A stretch of 64,000 nucleotides of DNA from Paracoccus aestuariivivens (GCF_009711225.1 NZ_WMIE01000001.1:496001-560000), one strand, 5' to 3'. Positions 20,297 to 29,681 are shown, counted from the first letter of the stretch. Numbers and translations are program-made. Notes: a model not told the origin generated them from the sequence alone.

Positions 20297-21210
20297 GGCG
20301 ACGTCTCCCTCAGAACTTCGACATGGGCGCGCGCGGTGCGGCCCAAAGCCGCAAGATCATAACCGCCTTCGAGCACCGATACCACAGGTGCCGAACATGC
20401 AGCCGCCGCGTCGCAGATCATGCGGGAAATCGCCGTGAAATCACCGTCATCCCAGCTGAGCGCAGCCAGGGGATCATCGGCATGGGCATCAAAACCGGCC
20501 GAGAGCAGGACAAGCTGGGGCCGCCAATCCACCACGCGCTGACAGATCGCGCGCCATGCATCCCGCGCCGGAGCGCCGTCGGTGCCGGAATGCAGCGGCA
20601 CGTTCATGATCTGGTCATGCGCCCCGCGTTCGGCGGCTCCGCCGGTGCCGGGATAAAGCGGATACTGATGGGTCGAGGCGAAAAAGGCGCGCGGTTCGTC
20701 CCACAACAGATCCTGAGTGCCATTGCCATGATGGACATCGAAATCCAGCACAGCGACGCGGTCCAGACCATGATGGTCCAGCGCCCGCTGCGTCCCGATG
20801 GCAATCGAGTTCAAAATGCAGAACCCCATCGCGCGGGTACGTTCGGCGTGATGGCCGGGCGGACGCATCGCCACAAAGGCGCTGCCCGCCTCGCCCGACA
20901 GAACGGCATCGACCGCGGCACAGGTCCCGCCGACCGCATGACGTGCGGCAATCAGCGAGTCGGGGCAAAGATAGGTATCTGCGTCCAGCATGGTCCAGCC
21001 GTTTTCCGGCACCTTTCGGCGCAGAAACGACAGATATGTTGCGGGATGGCAGCGCAAGATATCGTCGTCGGTGGCGTCAGGAGCCTCGCGACGATCCAGT
21101 TCCAGACCGGAAAGCGCATCCATCACGGCGTCAAGTCGGGCGACCTGCTCCGGATGGCTGGGCGGCGTAACATGCCTAATTCCCGATGAATGTGAAAAAA
21201 GAAGCGTCAT
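20293..21210 (-). CDS. Histone-deacetylase-family protein
   Basis: A 305-residue class II-like deacetylase/amidohydrolase of the acetoin-utilisation/acetylpolyamine family. RPPGHHAERTRAMGFCI contains the catalytic histidine pair, DFDVHHGNGTQDLLW holds zinc ligands, and SAGFDAHADDPLA the third zinc aspartate. It may deacetylate polyamines or small amides rather than proteins. ATG 21210 is chosen over an upstream TTG. It heads the xseB-ispA-dxs operon, an association frequent in Rhodobacteraceae whose functional reason is unclear. Confidence 0.9.
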   Translation of the reverse strand: MTLLFSHSSGIRHVTPPSHPEQVARLDAVMDALSGLELDRREAPDATDDDILRCHPATYLSFLRRKVPENGWTMLDADTYLCPDSLIAARHAVGGTCAAVDAVLSGEAGSAFVAMRPPGHHAERTRAMGFCILNSIAIGTQRALDHHGLDRVAVLDFDVHHGNGTQDLLWDEPRAFFASTHQYPLYPGTGGAAERGAHDQIMNVPLHSGTDGAPARDAWRAICQRVVDWRPQLVLLSAGFDAHADDPLAALSWDDGDFTAISRMICDAAAACSAPVVSVLEGGYDLAALGRTARAHVEVLRETSP

Positions 21211-21310
21211 TTCCACACGATTATGCGGCAGTTCACCACCGGGCAAGCAATTGTTCCCCGACCTGTCGAAATGGACGACTCGGTGTGGAGAAGCAACACT
21301 TGCCCGTGCA

Positions 21311-22591
21311 TCAGGCCGTCAGCCGCTGACCGTCATGGCCCGTGATTTCGACTTGCAAAAGTGTGCCTTCGGGCATGTCACGATCGAACGAGACTTCGGT
21401 GAAGTGCTCGGTGCGGGCAAGCCGCGGCCCTTCGGTCAGAACCAACCGCGACTGGCCGACCTGTGCCTGAAGATGGCGCGACAAGGCCAGATCGCCCGCA
21501 GCGCGCAATCTGGCGGCGCGATCCTTGATCGCCGGACCGGCCACACGCGGCATCCGGGCGGCAGGAGTCCCCTTGCGCGCCGAGTATGGGAAAACATGCA
21601 GGAAAGTCAGGCCGCAATCATCGACCAACTTCAGGCTGTTTTCGAACATATCCTCGGTCTCGGTCGGGAAACCGGCAATGATATCAGCGCCAAACACGAT
21701 GCCGGGGCGCAGCTTGCGGGCATCCTCGCAGAAGCGGATGGCGTCGTCGCGCAGGTGGCGGCGCTTCATCCGTTTCAGGATCATGTCGTCGCCCGCCTGC
21801 AAGGACAGATGCAGATGCGGCATCAGGCGCGGCTCGCTGGCGATGGCGAGCATCAGATTCTCGTCCGCCTCGATACTGTCGATGCTGCTGATCCGCAGGC
21901 GCGGCAGATCAGGCACCAGCCGCAGGATTCGCATGACCAGATCGCCCAGACGGGGTGTCCCCGGCAGATCCGCACCCCACGAGGTCAGATCGACTCCGGT
22001 CAGTACGACCTCGTTGAAGCCCCGATCACGCAACCGCTTGATCTGATCGACGACCACGCCCGCCGGAACCGAACGCGAATTGCCGCGACCGTAAGGGATG
22101 ATGCAGAAGGTGCAGCGGTGATCGCAGCCATTCTGCACCTGCACATAAGCACGATGGCGGCCGAAACCGTCGATCAGGTGGCCGGCGGTTTCCTTGACCG
22201 ACATGATGTCATCGACCTGCACCTTCTCGGTCTGGCCGATCAGGTCGGGAGCTTGGATGTTGGCCCCTCGAATCTGATCCCAAGTCTGCGGCTGCATCTT
22301 TTCATGGTTGCCGATGACGCGCGTGACTTCGGCCATGGCGGCGAAAGTCTCGGGTTCGGTCTGCGCGGCACAGCCGGTGACGATCACGGGCGCGCCGGGA
22401 TTCTCGCGGGCAAGGCGGCGAATTTCCTGACGGGCCTTGCGCACGGCCTCGGCGGTGACGGCGCAGGTGTTCACGATCACCGCGCCCTGAAGACCCGCCG
22501 TTTCGGCCATCTCTCGCATGGCCTCGGTTTCATATGCGTTAAGACGGCAGCCGAGTGTCGCAAAAACCGGAGGATTCGCCTGATCGTTCAT
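21311..22591 (-). CDS. mtaB: tRNA t6A37 methylthiotransferase
   Basis: A 426-residue radical-SAM methylthiotransferase converting t6A37 to ms2t6A37 in tRNAs such as tRNA-Lys(UUU). The N-terminal MTTase domain (TLGCRLNAYETEAM, NTCAVTAEA, VTGCAAQ) supplies cysteines for one 4Fe-4S cluster. NGCDHRCTFCIIPYGRG is the radical-SAM CxxxCxxC, followed by a short TRAM-like C-terminus. It overlaps dapF by 4 bases and is co-transcribed with it. The longer upstream frame runs through dapF and is rejected. Its likely substrate, tRNA-Lys(TTT), is encoded twice just upstream. Confidence 0.94.
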   Translation of the reverse strand: MNDQANPPVFATLGCRLNAYETEAMREMAETAGLQGAVIVNTCAVTAEAVRKARQEIRRLARENPGAPVIVTGCAAQTEPETFAAMAEVTRVIGNHEKMQPQTWDQIRGANIQAPDLIGQTEKVQVDDIMSVKETAGHLIDGFGRHRAYVQVQNGCDHRCTFCIIPYGRGNSRSVPAGVVVDQIKRLRDRGFNEVVLTGVDLTSWGADLPGTPRLGDLVMRILRLVPDLPRLRISSIDSIEADENLMLAIASEPRLMPHLHLSLQAGDDMILKRMKRRHLRDDAIRFCEDARKLRPGIVFGADIIAGFPTETEDMFENSLKLVDDCGLTFLHVFPYSARKGTPAARMPRVAGPAIKDRAARLRAAGDLALSRHLQAQVGQSRLVLTEGPRLARTEHFTEVSFDRDMPEGTLLQVEITGHDGQRLTA

Positions 22592-23415
22592 CCGCGCCAG
22601 ATCCCGTCGAAGACATGCGCTGTCGGGGCTGTCATCCAGACACCGTCCTCGCGCCAGTCGATTTCCAGAACACCGCCGGGCACGTTCACCTTGACGCGAC
22701 GGTTCGTCAGCCCGCGACGCGCTGCGGCCACGACCGAGGCACAGGAGCACGACCCCGAAGCCAATGTGATCCCCGTGCCGCGTTCCCAGATGCGCAGGAT
22801 GATTTCATCGCGCGAGACGATCTGCACGACCTCGACATTGGTGCGCTCGGGGTAAAGTGCATGATTTTCGTGGATCGGGCCGAAATTCTCGAGATGGATC
22901 GCACCGATATCTTCGACAAAGAAGGTCATATGCGGATTGCCCATTCCGGTCGCGACGGGATCGCCCTCGATCGGCAAATGCAGCGTATCCACATCCTCGG
23001 CCAAGGGAATCCTGCGCCAGTCCAACACCGGCGGCCCCATATTCACGCGGGTCAGGCCATTTCCGGCTTCCTGTGCAATCAGGATCGCATGGTCGGTGGC
23101 AATGCGCAGCTCGGACGCGCCTGATTCGTCCAGCAGATAGCGCGCGACGCAGCGCGTGGCATTGCCACAGGCCCCCGAAATCGAGCCGTCGGCATTGTAG
23201 AAAACCAACCGTGCGTCGACCTCGGCGGAAGGCAGGATCACAGCCAACTGGTCGAATCCGATACCGAAATGGCGGTCCGCCATGGCCGCAATCACGGCAG
23301 GTTCGGGCTGACCGCCAGTCTTGCGACCGTCGATAACAACGAAATCATTGCCGAGCCCATGCATTTTCATGAAGGGCAGAGAAGCGCCATTGGCTAGGTT
23401 TTGCTGCTGTTCCAT
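22588..23415 (-). CDS. dapF: Diaminopimelate epimerase
   Basis: A 275-residue DapF converting LL- to meso-diaminopimelate for lysine and peptidoglycan synthesis. Catalytic cysteines are in GACGNATRC and SGSCSCASVV; MKMHGLGNDFVVIDGR is the conserved N-terminus. The start is uncertain: ATG at 23415 gives a normal family length, while ATG at 23370 begins directly at MKMHGLGND; neither has a strong ribosome site. First gene of a dapF-mtaB pair, divergent from the tRNA-Lys genes. Confidence 0.94.
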   Translation of the reverse strand: MEQQQNLANGASLPFMKMHGLGNDFVVIDGRKTGGQPEPAVIAAMADRHFGIGFDQLAVILPSAEVDARLVFYNADGSISGACGNATRCVARYLLDESGASELRIATDHAILIAQEAGNGLTRVNMGPPVLDWRRIPLAEDVDTLHLPIEGDPVATGMGNPHMTFFVEDIGAIHLENFGPIHENHALYPERTNVEVVQIVSRDEIILRIWERGTGITLASGSCSCASVVAAARRGLTNRRVKVNVPGGVLEIDWREDGVWMTAPTAHVFDGIWRG

Positions 23416-23469
23416 GCCGGTCACATACGCTCGCCCAAAACTTTTTTCCAGAGGTCGTGATTTTTCAGC

Positions 23470-23498
23470 TTGACCGCACACCACCCCGACACTAGTTA
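23470..23498 (+). promoter_or_regulatory. Promoter of the first tRNA-Lys gene
   Basis: TTGACC (23470-23475), a 17-base spacer and TAGTTA (23493-23498) form a good sigma-70-type promoter, 14 bases before the mature tRNA. The same hexamers and spacing recur before the second copy. Confidence 0.75.
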
Positions 23499-23512
23499 GC
23501 CGTCCGTGCGAT

Positions 23513-23588
23513 GGGCCCGTAGCTCAGTTGGTAGAGCAACTGACTTTTAATCAGTGGGTCACAGGTTCGAATCCTGTCGGGCTCACCA
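23513..23588 (+). tRNA. tRNA-Lys (anticodon TTT), copy 1
   Basis: A 76-base tRNA with encoded CCA. The acceptor stem GGGCCCG/CGGGCTC pairs with one G-T wobble. The D stem is GCTC/GAGC, the anticodon stem ACTGA/TCAGT encloses CTTTTAA (anticodon TTT, lysine), and the T arm ACAGG-TTCGAAT-CCTGT is canonical. The sequence is identical to the copy at 23816. Confidence 0.97.
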
Positions 23589-23772
23589 CTTTTCTCAAGA
23601 ACCTAAAATCTTGACGAAAGCGGTGAAATTCCATCCGCAATCACAGCAACATTTGAAATATCAAGCACCGTCGCCGTCAAGCGAGGATGCCGTTTTTTTT
23701 CATCTGTTTCGTTGCTCGCAACATTAAATCCAAGAAATCCACGTTTTCTTCGAGATTTCTCGACAGAAGCGG
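23589..23772. other. Spacer between the tRNA-Lys copies
   Basis: About 180 bases, AT-richer than the surroundings, with a run of eight T (around 23692-23699) that may help terminate the first tRNA. I see no coding frame and no further RNA gene. Confidence 0.5.
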
Positions 23773-23801
23773 TTGACCCCACCGGCCACCGCCTCTAGTT
23801 A
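23773..23801 (+). promoter_or_regulatory. Promoter of the second tRNA-Lys gene
   Basis: TTGACC (23773-23778), 17 bases, TAGTTA (23796-23801), then 14 bases to the tRNA. The layout is identical to that of the first copy although the spacer differs, so the two tRNAs appear to be transcribed independently. Confidence 0.75.
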
Positions 23802-23815
23802 GCCCCTCGTGCGAT

Positions 23816-23891
23816 GGGCCCGTAGCTCAGTTGGTAGAGCAACTGACTTTTAATCAGTGGGTCACAGGTTCGAATCCTGTCGGGCTCACCA
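23816..23891 (+). tRNA. tRNA-Lys (anticodon TTT), copy 2
   Basis: Identical over all 76 bases to the tRNA at 23513, including the encoded CCA and the CTTTTAA anticodon loop. A short apparent open frame through its 3' half (starting near 23857) is a translation artefact of the tRNA. Confidence 0.97.
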
Positions 23892-24007
23892 CTTTTTCCC
23901 AAACAGATCATCCGTTTGCGACAGGTGGCGAGTAATCCACGGCCGCCAGCCACATGGACATAACGCACAAGTAAATCCAGGACGATCAGTCGTCTTAGCG
24001 GACGCGC

Positions 24008-25060
24008 TCAGTCGAAAAGATCCAGCGTCAGTGCCAGATCGTGCCAGTCGAGCGTAAAGACCGTATCGTTGCCCTCGGCCACGACCAGCCCGAATCTTTG
24101 CCCTAAGCGATCACTCAGACCCTTCAGGGTCGCGGCGACCCTGTCGGGTGGCTGGATCGGTACGATGGCCGCGCCTGCCGGAGCAGCGATAATGCCGTGA
24201 ACCAGATGGCTGCCTTCGACGCCGGTGATGACGCGAGCCCCGCCACAAACATTCATCAGTTCGTCAACTGTCATGGCCATGGGGTCCACGACTAGGTAGC
24301 CGCGTTCATTGGCCAGACGGTCTGCGAGTTCGCGTTCATTCTGCAAATACCGTAGATCGCCGCCTTTGCCGCGCAACAGAAACACGCCGGGCACGGGCAC
24401 GATATTCCTGCCCGCGATCAGCCTGTCGCGGATCTCGACCTGACGGCGGATCTTGTCGGCATTGTTTGCCTGATCGCCAAACAGGATCAACTCGTCGAAA
24501 TGCACATCGCCTGACAGGCGTTCGGGCACGACACCCAGCAATTTTTCGTAGCGTGCGGCATGGCTGCCCGATCTAGGTGCGACGGCGGTCGTCAGGGCGT
24601 GTCCTGACTGCTGGGCGAGCGGCCAGGCGGCCAATGCCTCCATCAACCAGCTGCCGAACCAGCGATTCGTCGTCCATGTTTCGTAAAGCGCGCCGCTGAT
24701 CGCTTGTTGAGGCTGGAATGCAAATCCGAAGCGCCTTGCACGGTTGCGCAGATGGAACTCGGCCCCGTCGCGATACAGAACACCATCCACCAGATCGATA
24801 TCGCGGAACCGCCACCCCATGGTCGGGCTTTCGCGTTCTTCTCCGTCACGGGTCAGGACCGAAATCGCCTCGGTCAACGACGCAAACACGCTGGCCCTGA
24901 TGCGATCGATCTGCCCGGGCAAATAACTGGCCGGATAGACCCGATGCGTATCAGCCGGAGCAATCTGCCAGCTTTCTACCGCGCCTGCCATGAAATCCGG
25001 CTCGGCAAGCCGAAGCAGCCGTCGCATCCGCGCGCTATAGGGGCGTAAAGGATTCAGCAT
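24008..25060 (-). CDS. GT61-like (DUF563) putative glycosyltransferase
   Basis: A 350-residue cytoplasmic protein resembling glycosyltransferase family 61 (DUF563). The conserved C-terminal block is GARVITGVEGSHLVHGIIAA, corresponding to the G-x-x-G-A/S-x-L-x-N/H segment of that family, and LFGDQANNADKIRRQ and FLLRGKGGDLRYLQNE fit its middle region. It lies alone on the minus strand, 116 bases from the second tRNA-Lys, and has no clear ribosome site. The EGSHLVH core differs from the commoner HGAGLTN, so the assignment is tentative. It may belong functionally with the polysaccharide region about 5 kb away. Confidence 0.6.
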   Translation of the reverse strand: MLNPLRPYSARMRRLLRLAEPDFMAGAVESWQIAPADTHRVYPASYLPGQIDRIRASVFASLTEAISVLTRDGEERESPTMGWRFRDIDLVDGVLYRDGAEFHLRNRARRFGFAFQPQQAISGALYETWTTNRWFGSWLMEALAAWPLAQQSGHALTTAVAPRSGSHAARYEKLLGVVPERLSGDVHFDELILFGDQANNADKIRRQVEIRDRLIAGRNIVPVPGVFLLRGKGGDLRYLQNERELADRLANERGYLVVDPMAMTVDELMNVCGGARVITGVEGSHLVHGIIAAPAGAAIVPIQPPDRVAATLKGLSDRLGQRFGLVVAEGNDTVFTLDWHDLALTLDLFD

Positions 25061-25087
25061 GGGCCCACTTTATGACTCGGGTCGAAA

Positions 25088-25402
25088 TTATGCTCGCTCG
25101 GCGGCACGCCCTTCGACAAGGACGGGCGCAAAGAAGCGCTTGCTGCGCCGCCCTTCGGACAAGGGGTCGATCAATGCGATGCAACGGCGATAATGTTCGG
25201 TGGCGCGATGGGCGTCCAGCGCAGCCTCGTTTTCAAAGATTTCGTAGATCGAAAAGCTGTTCTCGTCTTCGGGATCGCTCAGCAGATCAAAGCGGATATT
25301 TCCCGGCTCGGATTGCGCGCCTTCCCAGTTCAGGCGGAACGCTTCGATAAAGGCATCCCGCTGGCCCGGTCGGACCTGAATATGGACAAGCTGGATGAGC
25401 AT
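25088..25402 (-). CDS. Antibiotic-biosynthesis-monooxygenase (ABM) domain protein
   Basis: A 104-residue single-domain ABM protein of the LsrG/YgiN type: a ferredoxin-like fold that often oxidises quinols or isomerises small ligands without a cofactor. MLIQLVHIQVRPGQRDAFIE, SIYEIFENEAALDAHRATEH and the conserved histidines are visible. GAGGA lies about 7 bases before the ATG. It ends 27 bases before the GT61-like gene on the same strand, so the two may share a transcript, though no functional link is apparent. Confidence 0.82.
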   Translation of the reverse strand: MLIQLVHIQVRPGQRDAFIEAFRLNWEGAQSEPGNIRFDLLSDPEDENSFSIYEIFENEAALDAHRATEHYRRCIALIDPLSEGRRSKRFFAPVLVEGRAAERA

Positions 25403-25576
25403 TCGGGATCCTCGTCGGGCAAAATACGGCGCACTCGATTTTCATCAGGCAACATCGAGGCAGCCCTGACAACCCCGAATTAGGACGTGGGCGATCTTTC
25501 CGGACCATGGGAACACAGTTGCCGCATCGGGCGTTGCGGGTCGGGACGATCCTGCCCAGCACGAAAGGATTTTCGA

Positions 25577-26134
25577 ATGTCCGACTTGCTAGTCATTGCC
25601 TTCGACGATGAAGCCGCCGGTTTTGAACTCCGCACCGAATTGGTGAAAATGCAGAAGGAATATCTGATCCAACTCGAAGATGCCGTGGTCGTCACCAGAC
25701 CAACGGCCGAAGATATCCAGTTGCATCAAGCCGTTAATCTGACCACCGCAGGCGCTTTGGGCGGCGGTTTCTGGGGCACACTTGTCGGTCTGGTATTTTT
25801 GAATCCGCTGGTGGGTGCGGCGGTCGGAGCAGCCTCGGGCGCCATTGCCGGAAAGTTCAGCGATGTCGGCATCAACGACGATTTCATGCGCGACGTCGGC
25901 AAATCGGTTCAGCCCGGTGGTTCGGCGGTGTTTATCCTTGTACGCAAGCTGACCGCAGACAAGGTGCTGGCCCGCCTTGAATCCTTCAAGATGCGCGGGC
26001 GCGTGCTGCAAACCTCGCTGCCCGACGAGCAGGAAGAAAAGCTGCGCGAGGCATTCGCGGGTGGAAAGCTTGGCAGCGCCCTTGGTGTCCCCGAGGCCGA
26101 TCCACCTGCGCCGGCACCCGCCCCCGCCACCTAA
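25577..26134 (+). CDS. DUF1269 membrane protein
   Basis: A 185-residue protein of the DUF1269 family. The start MSDLLVIAFDDEAAGFELRT is typical, and a glycine-rich hydrophobic hairpin (AGALGGGFWGTLVGLVFLNP and VGAAVGAASGAIAGKF, about 55-95) probably spans or inserts in the membrane. The C-terminus is proline/alanine-rich. AAAGGA precedes the ATG; a longer frame from 25487 is rejected. Members are often stress-induced. Function unknown. Confidence 0.85.
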   Translation: MSDLLVIAFDDEAAGFELRTELVKMQKEYLIQLEDAVVVTRPTAEDIQLHQAVNLTTAGALGGGFWGTLVGLVFLNPLVGAAVGAASGAIAGKFSDVGINDDFMRDVGKSVQPGGSAVFILVRKLTADKVLARLESFKMRGRVLQTSLPDEQEEKLREAFAGGKLGSALGVPEADPPAPAPAPAT

Positions 26135-26195
26135 GCTTTGCCGCTGATTGCGCAAAAGCTTGACGCAAGGCGCATTGGCGTGACAGGACGCGCCA

Positions 26196-26951
26196 ATGCC
26201 CCGCCGCAACAAACCCATTCCTGACCCAGAGGGAGCGATCCCGACACCGGCCTCAAGAAGGGGCGGAATGTGGCGCGTGATGCGGCGGCCGCTGATCTGG
26301 CTTGGCGGCTGGACGCGCTGGATCGGCTTGCGGCTGCTTGCGCTGATGTTCGTGCTGGTCTTTGTCTTTTCGCTGATCAATCCCCCGACCAGTTGGACGA
26401 TCCTGACCGAGACCCGCGAATATCCCGGCAAGCCGCGCGAATGGACCTCGCTTGATGACATCGCGCCGGTCATGGTCCGCTCGGTCGTGGCGGCCGAGGA
26501 TGCGAACTTCTGCTCGCATTGGGGCTTCGACATGCGCGAGATCCGCAAGGTCGTCGAGTCGGGCTCGAACCGCGGGGCTTCGACCATTTCGCAGCAGACC
26601 GCGAAGAACGTCTTCCTGTGGCAAGGCCGCAGCTGGCCGCGCAAGGCGCTCGAGACCTTATACACCCCGATGATCGAGGTGCTTTGGTCCAAGCGCCGCA
26701 TCGTCGAAGTCTACCTGAACCTTGCCGAATTCGGTCCGGGGGTCTTTGGCGTCCATGCCGCCGCCACGCATTACTTCGACACGACACCGGACAAGCTGAC
26801 AGCACGACAATCGGCAGGTCTGGCCTCGATCCTGCCTGCCCCAAAATCGCGCAAGCCGCAGGGCGGGACGGCCCGTGCGCGCGCAATTGCCGACGGGGCC
26901 GCCACGATCAAGGCGAATGGCAGCGATTCCTGCCTGCTGCTTGATCGCTAG
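26196..26951 (+). CDS. mtgA: Monofunctional peptidoglycan transglycosylase
   Basis: A 251-residue GT51 enzyme polymerising lipid II glycan strands at the periplasmic face. A single N-terminal membrane helix (LRLLALMFVLVFVFSLI, about 47-63) anchors it. The GT51 signatures follow: VAAEDANFCSHWGFD with the catalytic glutamate, GASTISQQTAKNVFLW, and KRRIVEVYLNLAEFGPGVFG. There is no transpeptidase domain, so MtgA rather than a class A penicillin-binding protein. AGGA upstream of ATG. Confidence 0.95.
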   Translation: MPRRNKPIPDPEGAIPTPASRRGGMWRVMRRPLIWLGGWTRWIGLRLLALMFVLVFVFSLINPPTSWTILTETREYPGKPREWTSLDDIAPVMVRSVVAAEDANFCSHWGFDMREIRKVVESGSNRGASTISQQTAKNVFLWQGRSWPRKALETLYTPMIEVLWSKRRIVEVYLNLAEFGPGVFGVHAAATHYFDTTPDKLTARQSAGLASILPAPKSRKPQGGTARARAIADGAATIKANGSDSCLLLDR

Positions 26952-26989
26952 GCCCATCGCGGTTGAAACCTCGATAGGCGAGGCGTATC

Positions 26990-27006
26990 AGGTGGATAGT
27001 CCACCT
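26990..27006. terminator. Hairpin between mtgA and the GST gene
   Basis: AGGTGGA-TAG-TCCACCT is a perfect 7-3-7 inverted repeat 38 bases after mtgA and 24 bases before the GST start. It has no immediate T run (GTTTT follows 15 bases later), so it may be a terminator, an operator or part of the GST leader. Confidence 0.4.
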
Positions 27007-27029
27007 AAGACCTTTGGTGTTTTCCCCAG

Positions 27030-27719
27030 ATGAATACTTCCTCGCCCAACTCTACGATCAGGCTTTATCATATCGCCCTGTCGCCCTACTGCCGAAAGGT
27101 CCGTCTGGTCCTGGCCGAAAAGCGGATCGAGGTCGAACTGGTCGAGGACCGTTTCTGGGAGCCGGGCTCGGAGATCCTGCGCCGCAATCCGGCGGGCAAG
27201 CTGCCGGTGCTGCGGATGGACGGGCGTTTGCTGGCCGAAAGTCAGGCGATCTGCGAATATCTGGACGAACGCTACCCGACCCCTGCCCTGATGCCGAATT
27301 CGGCCATCGACCGCTACGAGGTGCGGCGGCTATGTTCGTGGTTCGACGACAAGTTCGCCAATGAATGCACCCGTCCGGTGATGAACGAACGGGTCTGGAA
27401 AAAGGTCATGCGCCTTGGCTATCCGGATTCGCGCACGGTCAAGGCAGGGCTTTCCTCGATCCGTTACCACATGGACTACATGAAAAGCCTGCTCGAACAT
27501 CGCCGCTGGCTGGCGGGCGATGTGATGACGCTGGCCGATTTCACGGCCGCCGCACATATCTCGTGTCTTGACTACATCTCGGATGTGGACTGGACCCATT
27601 CGTCCGAAGTGCAGGAATGGTACGCCAAGATCAAATCTCGTCCGGCGTTCCGCAGCCTTCTGGCCGATCATCTGCCGGGCGTTCACCCGGCGCCCCATTA
27701 TGCGCTCCTGGATTTCTGA
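27030..27719 (+). CDS. Glutathione S-transferase family protein
   Basis: A 229-residue GST. The N-terminal thioredoxin fold has [14 protein letters not shown] (about 18-31), with Cys21 at the glutathione-contact position as in omega/beta-like GSTs, [13 protein letters not shown] and the binding motif [15 protein letters not shown]. The C-terminal helical domain contains [19 protein letters not shown]. Its last 20 bases overlap the start of queG, and an EamA transporter follows, so this is a three-gene unit. Detoxification or a thiol-transfer role; substrate unknown. Confidence 0.9.
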   Translation: MNTSSPNSTIRLYHIALSPYCRKVRLVLAEKRIEVELVEDRFWEPGSEILRRNPAGKLPVLRMDGRLLAESQAICEYLDERYPTPALMPNSAIDRYEVRRLCSWFDDKFANECTRPVMNERVWKKVMRLGYPDSRTVKAGLSSIRYHMDYMKSLLEHRRWLAGDVMTLADFTAAAHISCLDYISDVDWTHSSEVQEWYAKIKSRPAFRSLLADHLPGVHPAPHYALLDF

Positions 27720-28743
27720 TCCTGTCGAAATCCGTTCCCAGCTAGAGGAACAGTCACGGGCCGAGGGCTTCTCGGCCCTTGGCATTTGCGCGCCCGACGC
27801 CAATCCCCATTTGCCCGAACGGCTGGCCGAGTTTCTGGCCAAGGAACGTCACGGACAAATGGAATGGATGGCCGAGCGCACCCATTGGCGCGCCGCACCG
27901 GATACGCTTTGGCCCGCGGCCCGCTCGGTCATCATGCTGGCCGAGCTTTACACCCCCGAGCATGACCCGATCGAAGTCCTGCGCCATCCCGATCGCGGCG
28001 CGGTCAGCGTCTATGCGCAGGGCAAGGACTACCACGATCTGGTGAAGAAGCGCCTGAAGCGGCTAGGCGGCTGGCTGGTGCAGAAGACAGGATGCGAGAT
28101 CAAGGTCTTCGTGGACACCGCGCCGGTGATGGAAAAGCCCTTGGCGCAAGCCGCCGGTCTGGGGTGGCAAGGCAAGCACACCAATCTTTTGTCGCGCGAT
28201 CTGGGCAGCTGGTTCTTTCTGGGCGCGATCTTCACCACGCTGGATCTGCCCAAGGACAAACCCGAGGTTGAGCGTTGCGGCTCTTGCCGCGCCTGTCTGG
28301 ATGCTTGCCCGACGGGCGCCTTCCCCGCGCCCTACCAACTGGATGCGCGGCGCTGCATTTCCTACCTGACAATCGAACATAAAGGTCCGGTCGATCCCGA
28401 ATTGCGGCCCATGATGGGCAACCGTATTTATGGCTGCGACGACTGTCTTGCCGCCTGTCCGTGGAACAAGTTCGCGCAGGCCGCGACCGAGTTGCGCTAT
28501 CACGGTGCACATGGCGCACCTGCATTGGCCGAGATCGCCGCACTGGACGACGCAGCCTTCCGCGAGCGGTTCTCGGGCAGTCCGATCAAGCGCATCGGGC
28601 GCGACCGCATGGTCAGAAACGCGTTGTACGCAATCGGCAATTCGGGGCTTGCACATCTGCGCCCGGTGGCCGAAGCCTTGTGCGACGATCCAGACGAGGC
28701 GGTTGCAGATGCAGCCCGCTGGGCCAGCCAAAGATTGCCATGA
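27700..28743 (+). CDS. queG: Epoxyqueuosine reductase
   Basis: A 347-residue QueG, the cobalamin-dependent iron-sulfur enzyme that makes queuosine from epoxyqueuosine in tRNA. The ferredoxin-like cluster motifs are [16 protein letters not shown] and [33 protein letters not shown] is the conserved active-site/cobalamin region with the catalytic aspartate. The ATG at 27700 is chosen because the family sequence starts there; a longer frame reads through the GST gene in another phase. It overlaps the GST by 20 bases and the next transporter by 4. Confidence 0.95.
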   Translation: MRSWISDPVEIRSQLEEQSRAEGFSALGICAPDANPHLPERLAEFLAKERHGQMEWMAERTHWRAAPDTLWPAARSVIMLAELYTPEHDPIEVLRHPDRGAVSVYAQGKDYHDLVKKRLKRLGGWLVQKTGCEIKVFVDTAPVMEKPLAQAAGLGWQGKHTNLLSRDLGSWFFLGAIFTTLDLPKDKPEVERCGSCRACLDACPTGAFPAPYQLDARRCISYLTIEHKGPVDPELRPMMGNRIYGCDDCLAACPWNKFAQAATELRYHGAHGAPALAEIAALDDAAFRERFSGSPIKRIGRDRMVRNALYAIGNSGLAHLRPVAEALCDDPDEAVADAARWASQRLP

Positions 28744-29681
28744 TCCAAACGCCCCAAAGTCCGCTGCGCGGCATCCTGTTGAAATGCGTCAGCGTGCTGG
28801 TGTTCACCATCATGGCATCGCTGATCAAGGCCACCTCGGAAAGCGGTTTGGGCGTGCCTCCGGGTCAGCAGATCTTTTTCCGTTCACTTTTCGCCATTCC
28901 GGTCATCCTGATCTGGCTGGTCTGGCGACGGGAATTGGGCGTGGGGCTGAAAACCTTTCGACCGATGGGGCATTTCTATCGCGGGCTGGTCGGCACGCTT
29001 GCCATGGGGCTGGGATTCTGGGCGCTGTCGCTGCTGCCCTTCCCCGAGGTCACGGCAATCGGTTATGCCGCGCCCCTGCTGACCGTGATCTTCGCCGCGA
29101 TGTTTCTGGGCGAGGAGGTCCGCCTGTTCCGCCTCAGCATGGTCGTCATGGGCATGCTGGGTGTCGTCATCGTGCTATCGCCGCGTCTGACCACAGGCAC
29201 GCAGCTTGATCCCAACCAAAGCCTTGGCGCGGTGGTCACGCTGACCGGTGCGGCCTGCACCGCGATGGCGATGATCTTTGTGCGCAAGCTCGTGCAAGAG
29301 GAACGCACCTCGGCCATCGTGTTCTGGTTCTCGGTCACATCGACCCTGCTCAGCCTGCTGACCCTGCCCTTTGGCTGGGTCATGCCGAGCGTTGGAACGA
29401 CCGCCCTGCTGATTACGATCGGTCTGCTCGGCGGTTTGGGGCAGATCCTGCTGACTTCGGCCTATCGCTTCGCCGATGCCTCGCTGGTCGCCCCGTTCGA
29501 ATATGCCTCGATGCTGTTGGCACTGGGCATCGGTTGGTTCATCTTCGGCGAGGCCCCGACCGTCGTCATGCTGATCGGCGCGGCGCTGGTCATCTCGGCG
29601 GGCATCCTGATCATCTGGCGCGAACACCAGCTCGGGCTTGAACGGAACCGTCAGCGCAAGGCCATGACGCCTCAGGGCTGA
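28740..29681 (+). CDS. DMT-superfamily EamA transporter
   Basis: A 313-residue inner-membrane protein with ten predicted helices and two EamA repeats. The start [20 protein letters not shown] overlaps the queG stop (ATGA). [20 protein letters not shown] closes the first repeat, and [20 protein letters not shown] the second, with the usual pro/ala-containing helix. Likely a metabolite exporter. Last gene of the GST-queG-EamA unit; its end overlaps the convergent sulfotransferase gene by 10 bases. Confidence 0.88.
   Translation: MIQTPQSPLRGILLKCVSVLVFTIMASLIKATSESGLGVPPGQQIFFRSLFAIPVILIWLVWRRELGVGLKTFRPMGHFYRGLVGTLAMGLGFWALSLLPFPEVTAIGYAAPLLTVIFAAMFLGEEVRLFRLSMVVMGMLGVVIVLSPRLTTGTQLDPNQSLGAVVTLTGAACTAMAMIFVRKLVQEERTSAIVFWFSVTSTLLSLLTLPFGWVMPSVGTTALLITIGLLGGLGQILLTSAYRFADASLVAPFEYASMLLALGIGWFIFGEAPTVVMLIGAALVISAGILIIWREHQLGLERNRQRKAMTPQG

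Noticed and set aside
20990..22855. 621-codon plus-strand frame
   Set aside because: Shadow of mtaB and neighbours; no recognisable protein domain or ribosome site.
23857..24057. 66-codon frame starting MGHRFESCRAHH
   Set aside because: Its beginning is the translated 3' half of tRNA-Lys, a classical annotation artefact.
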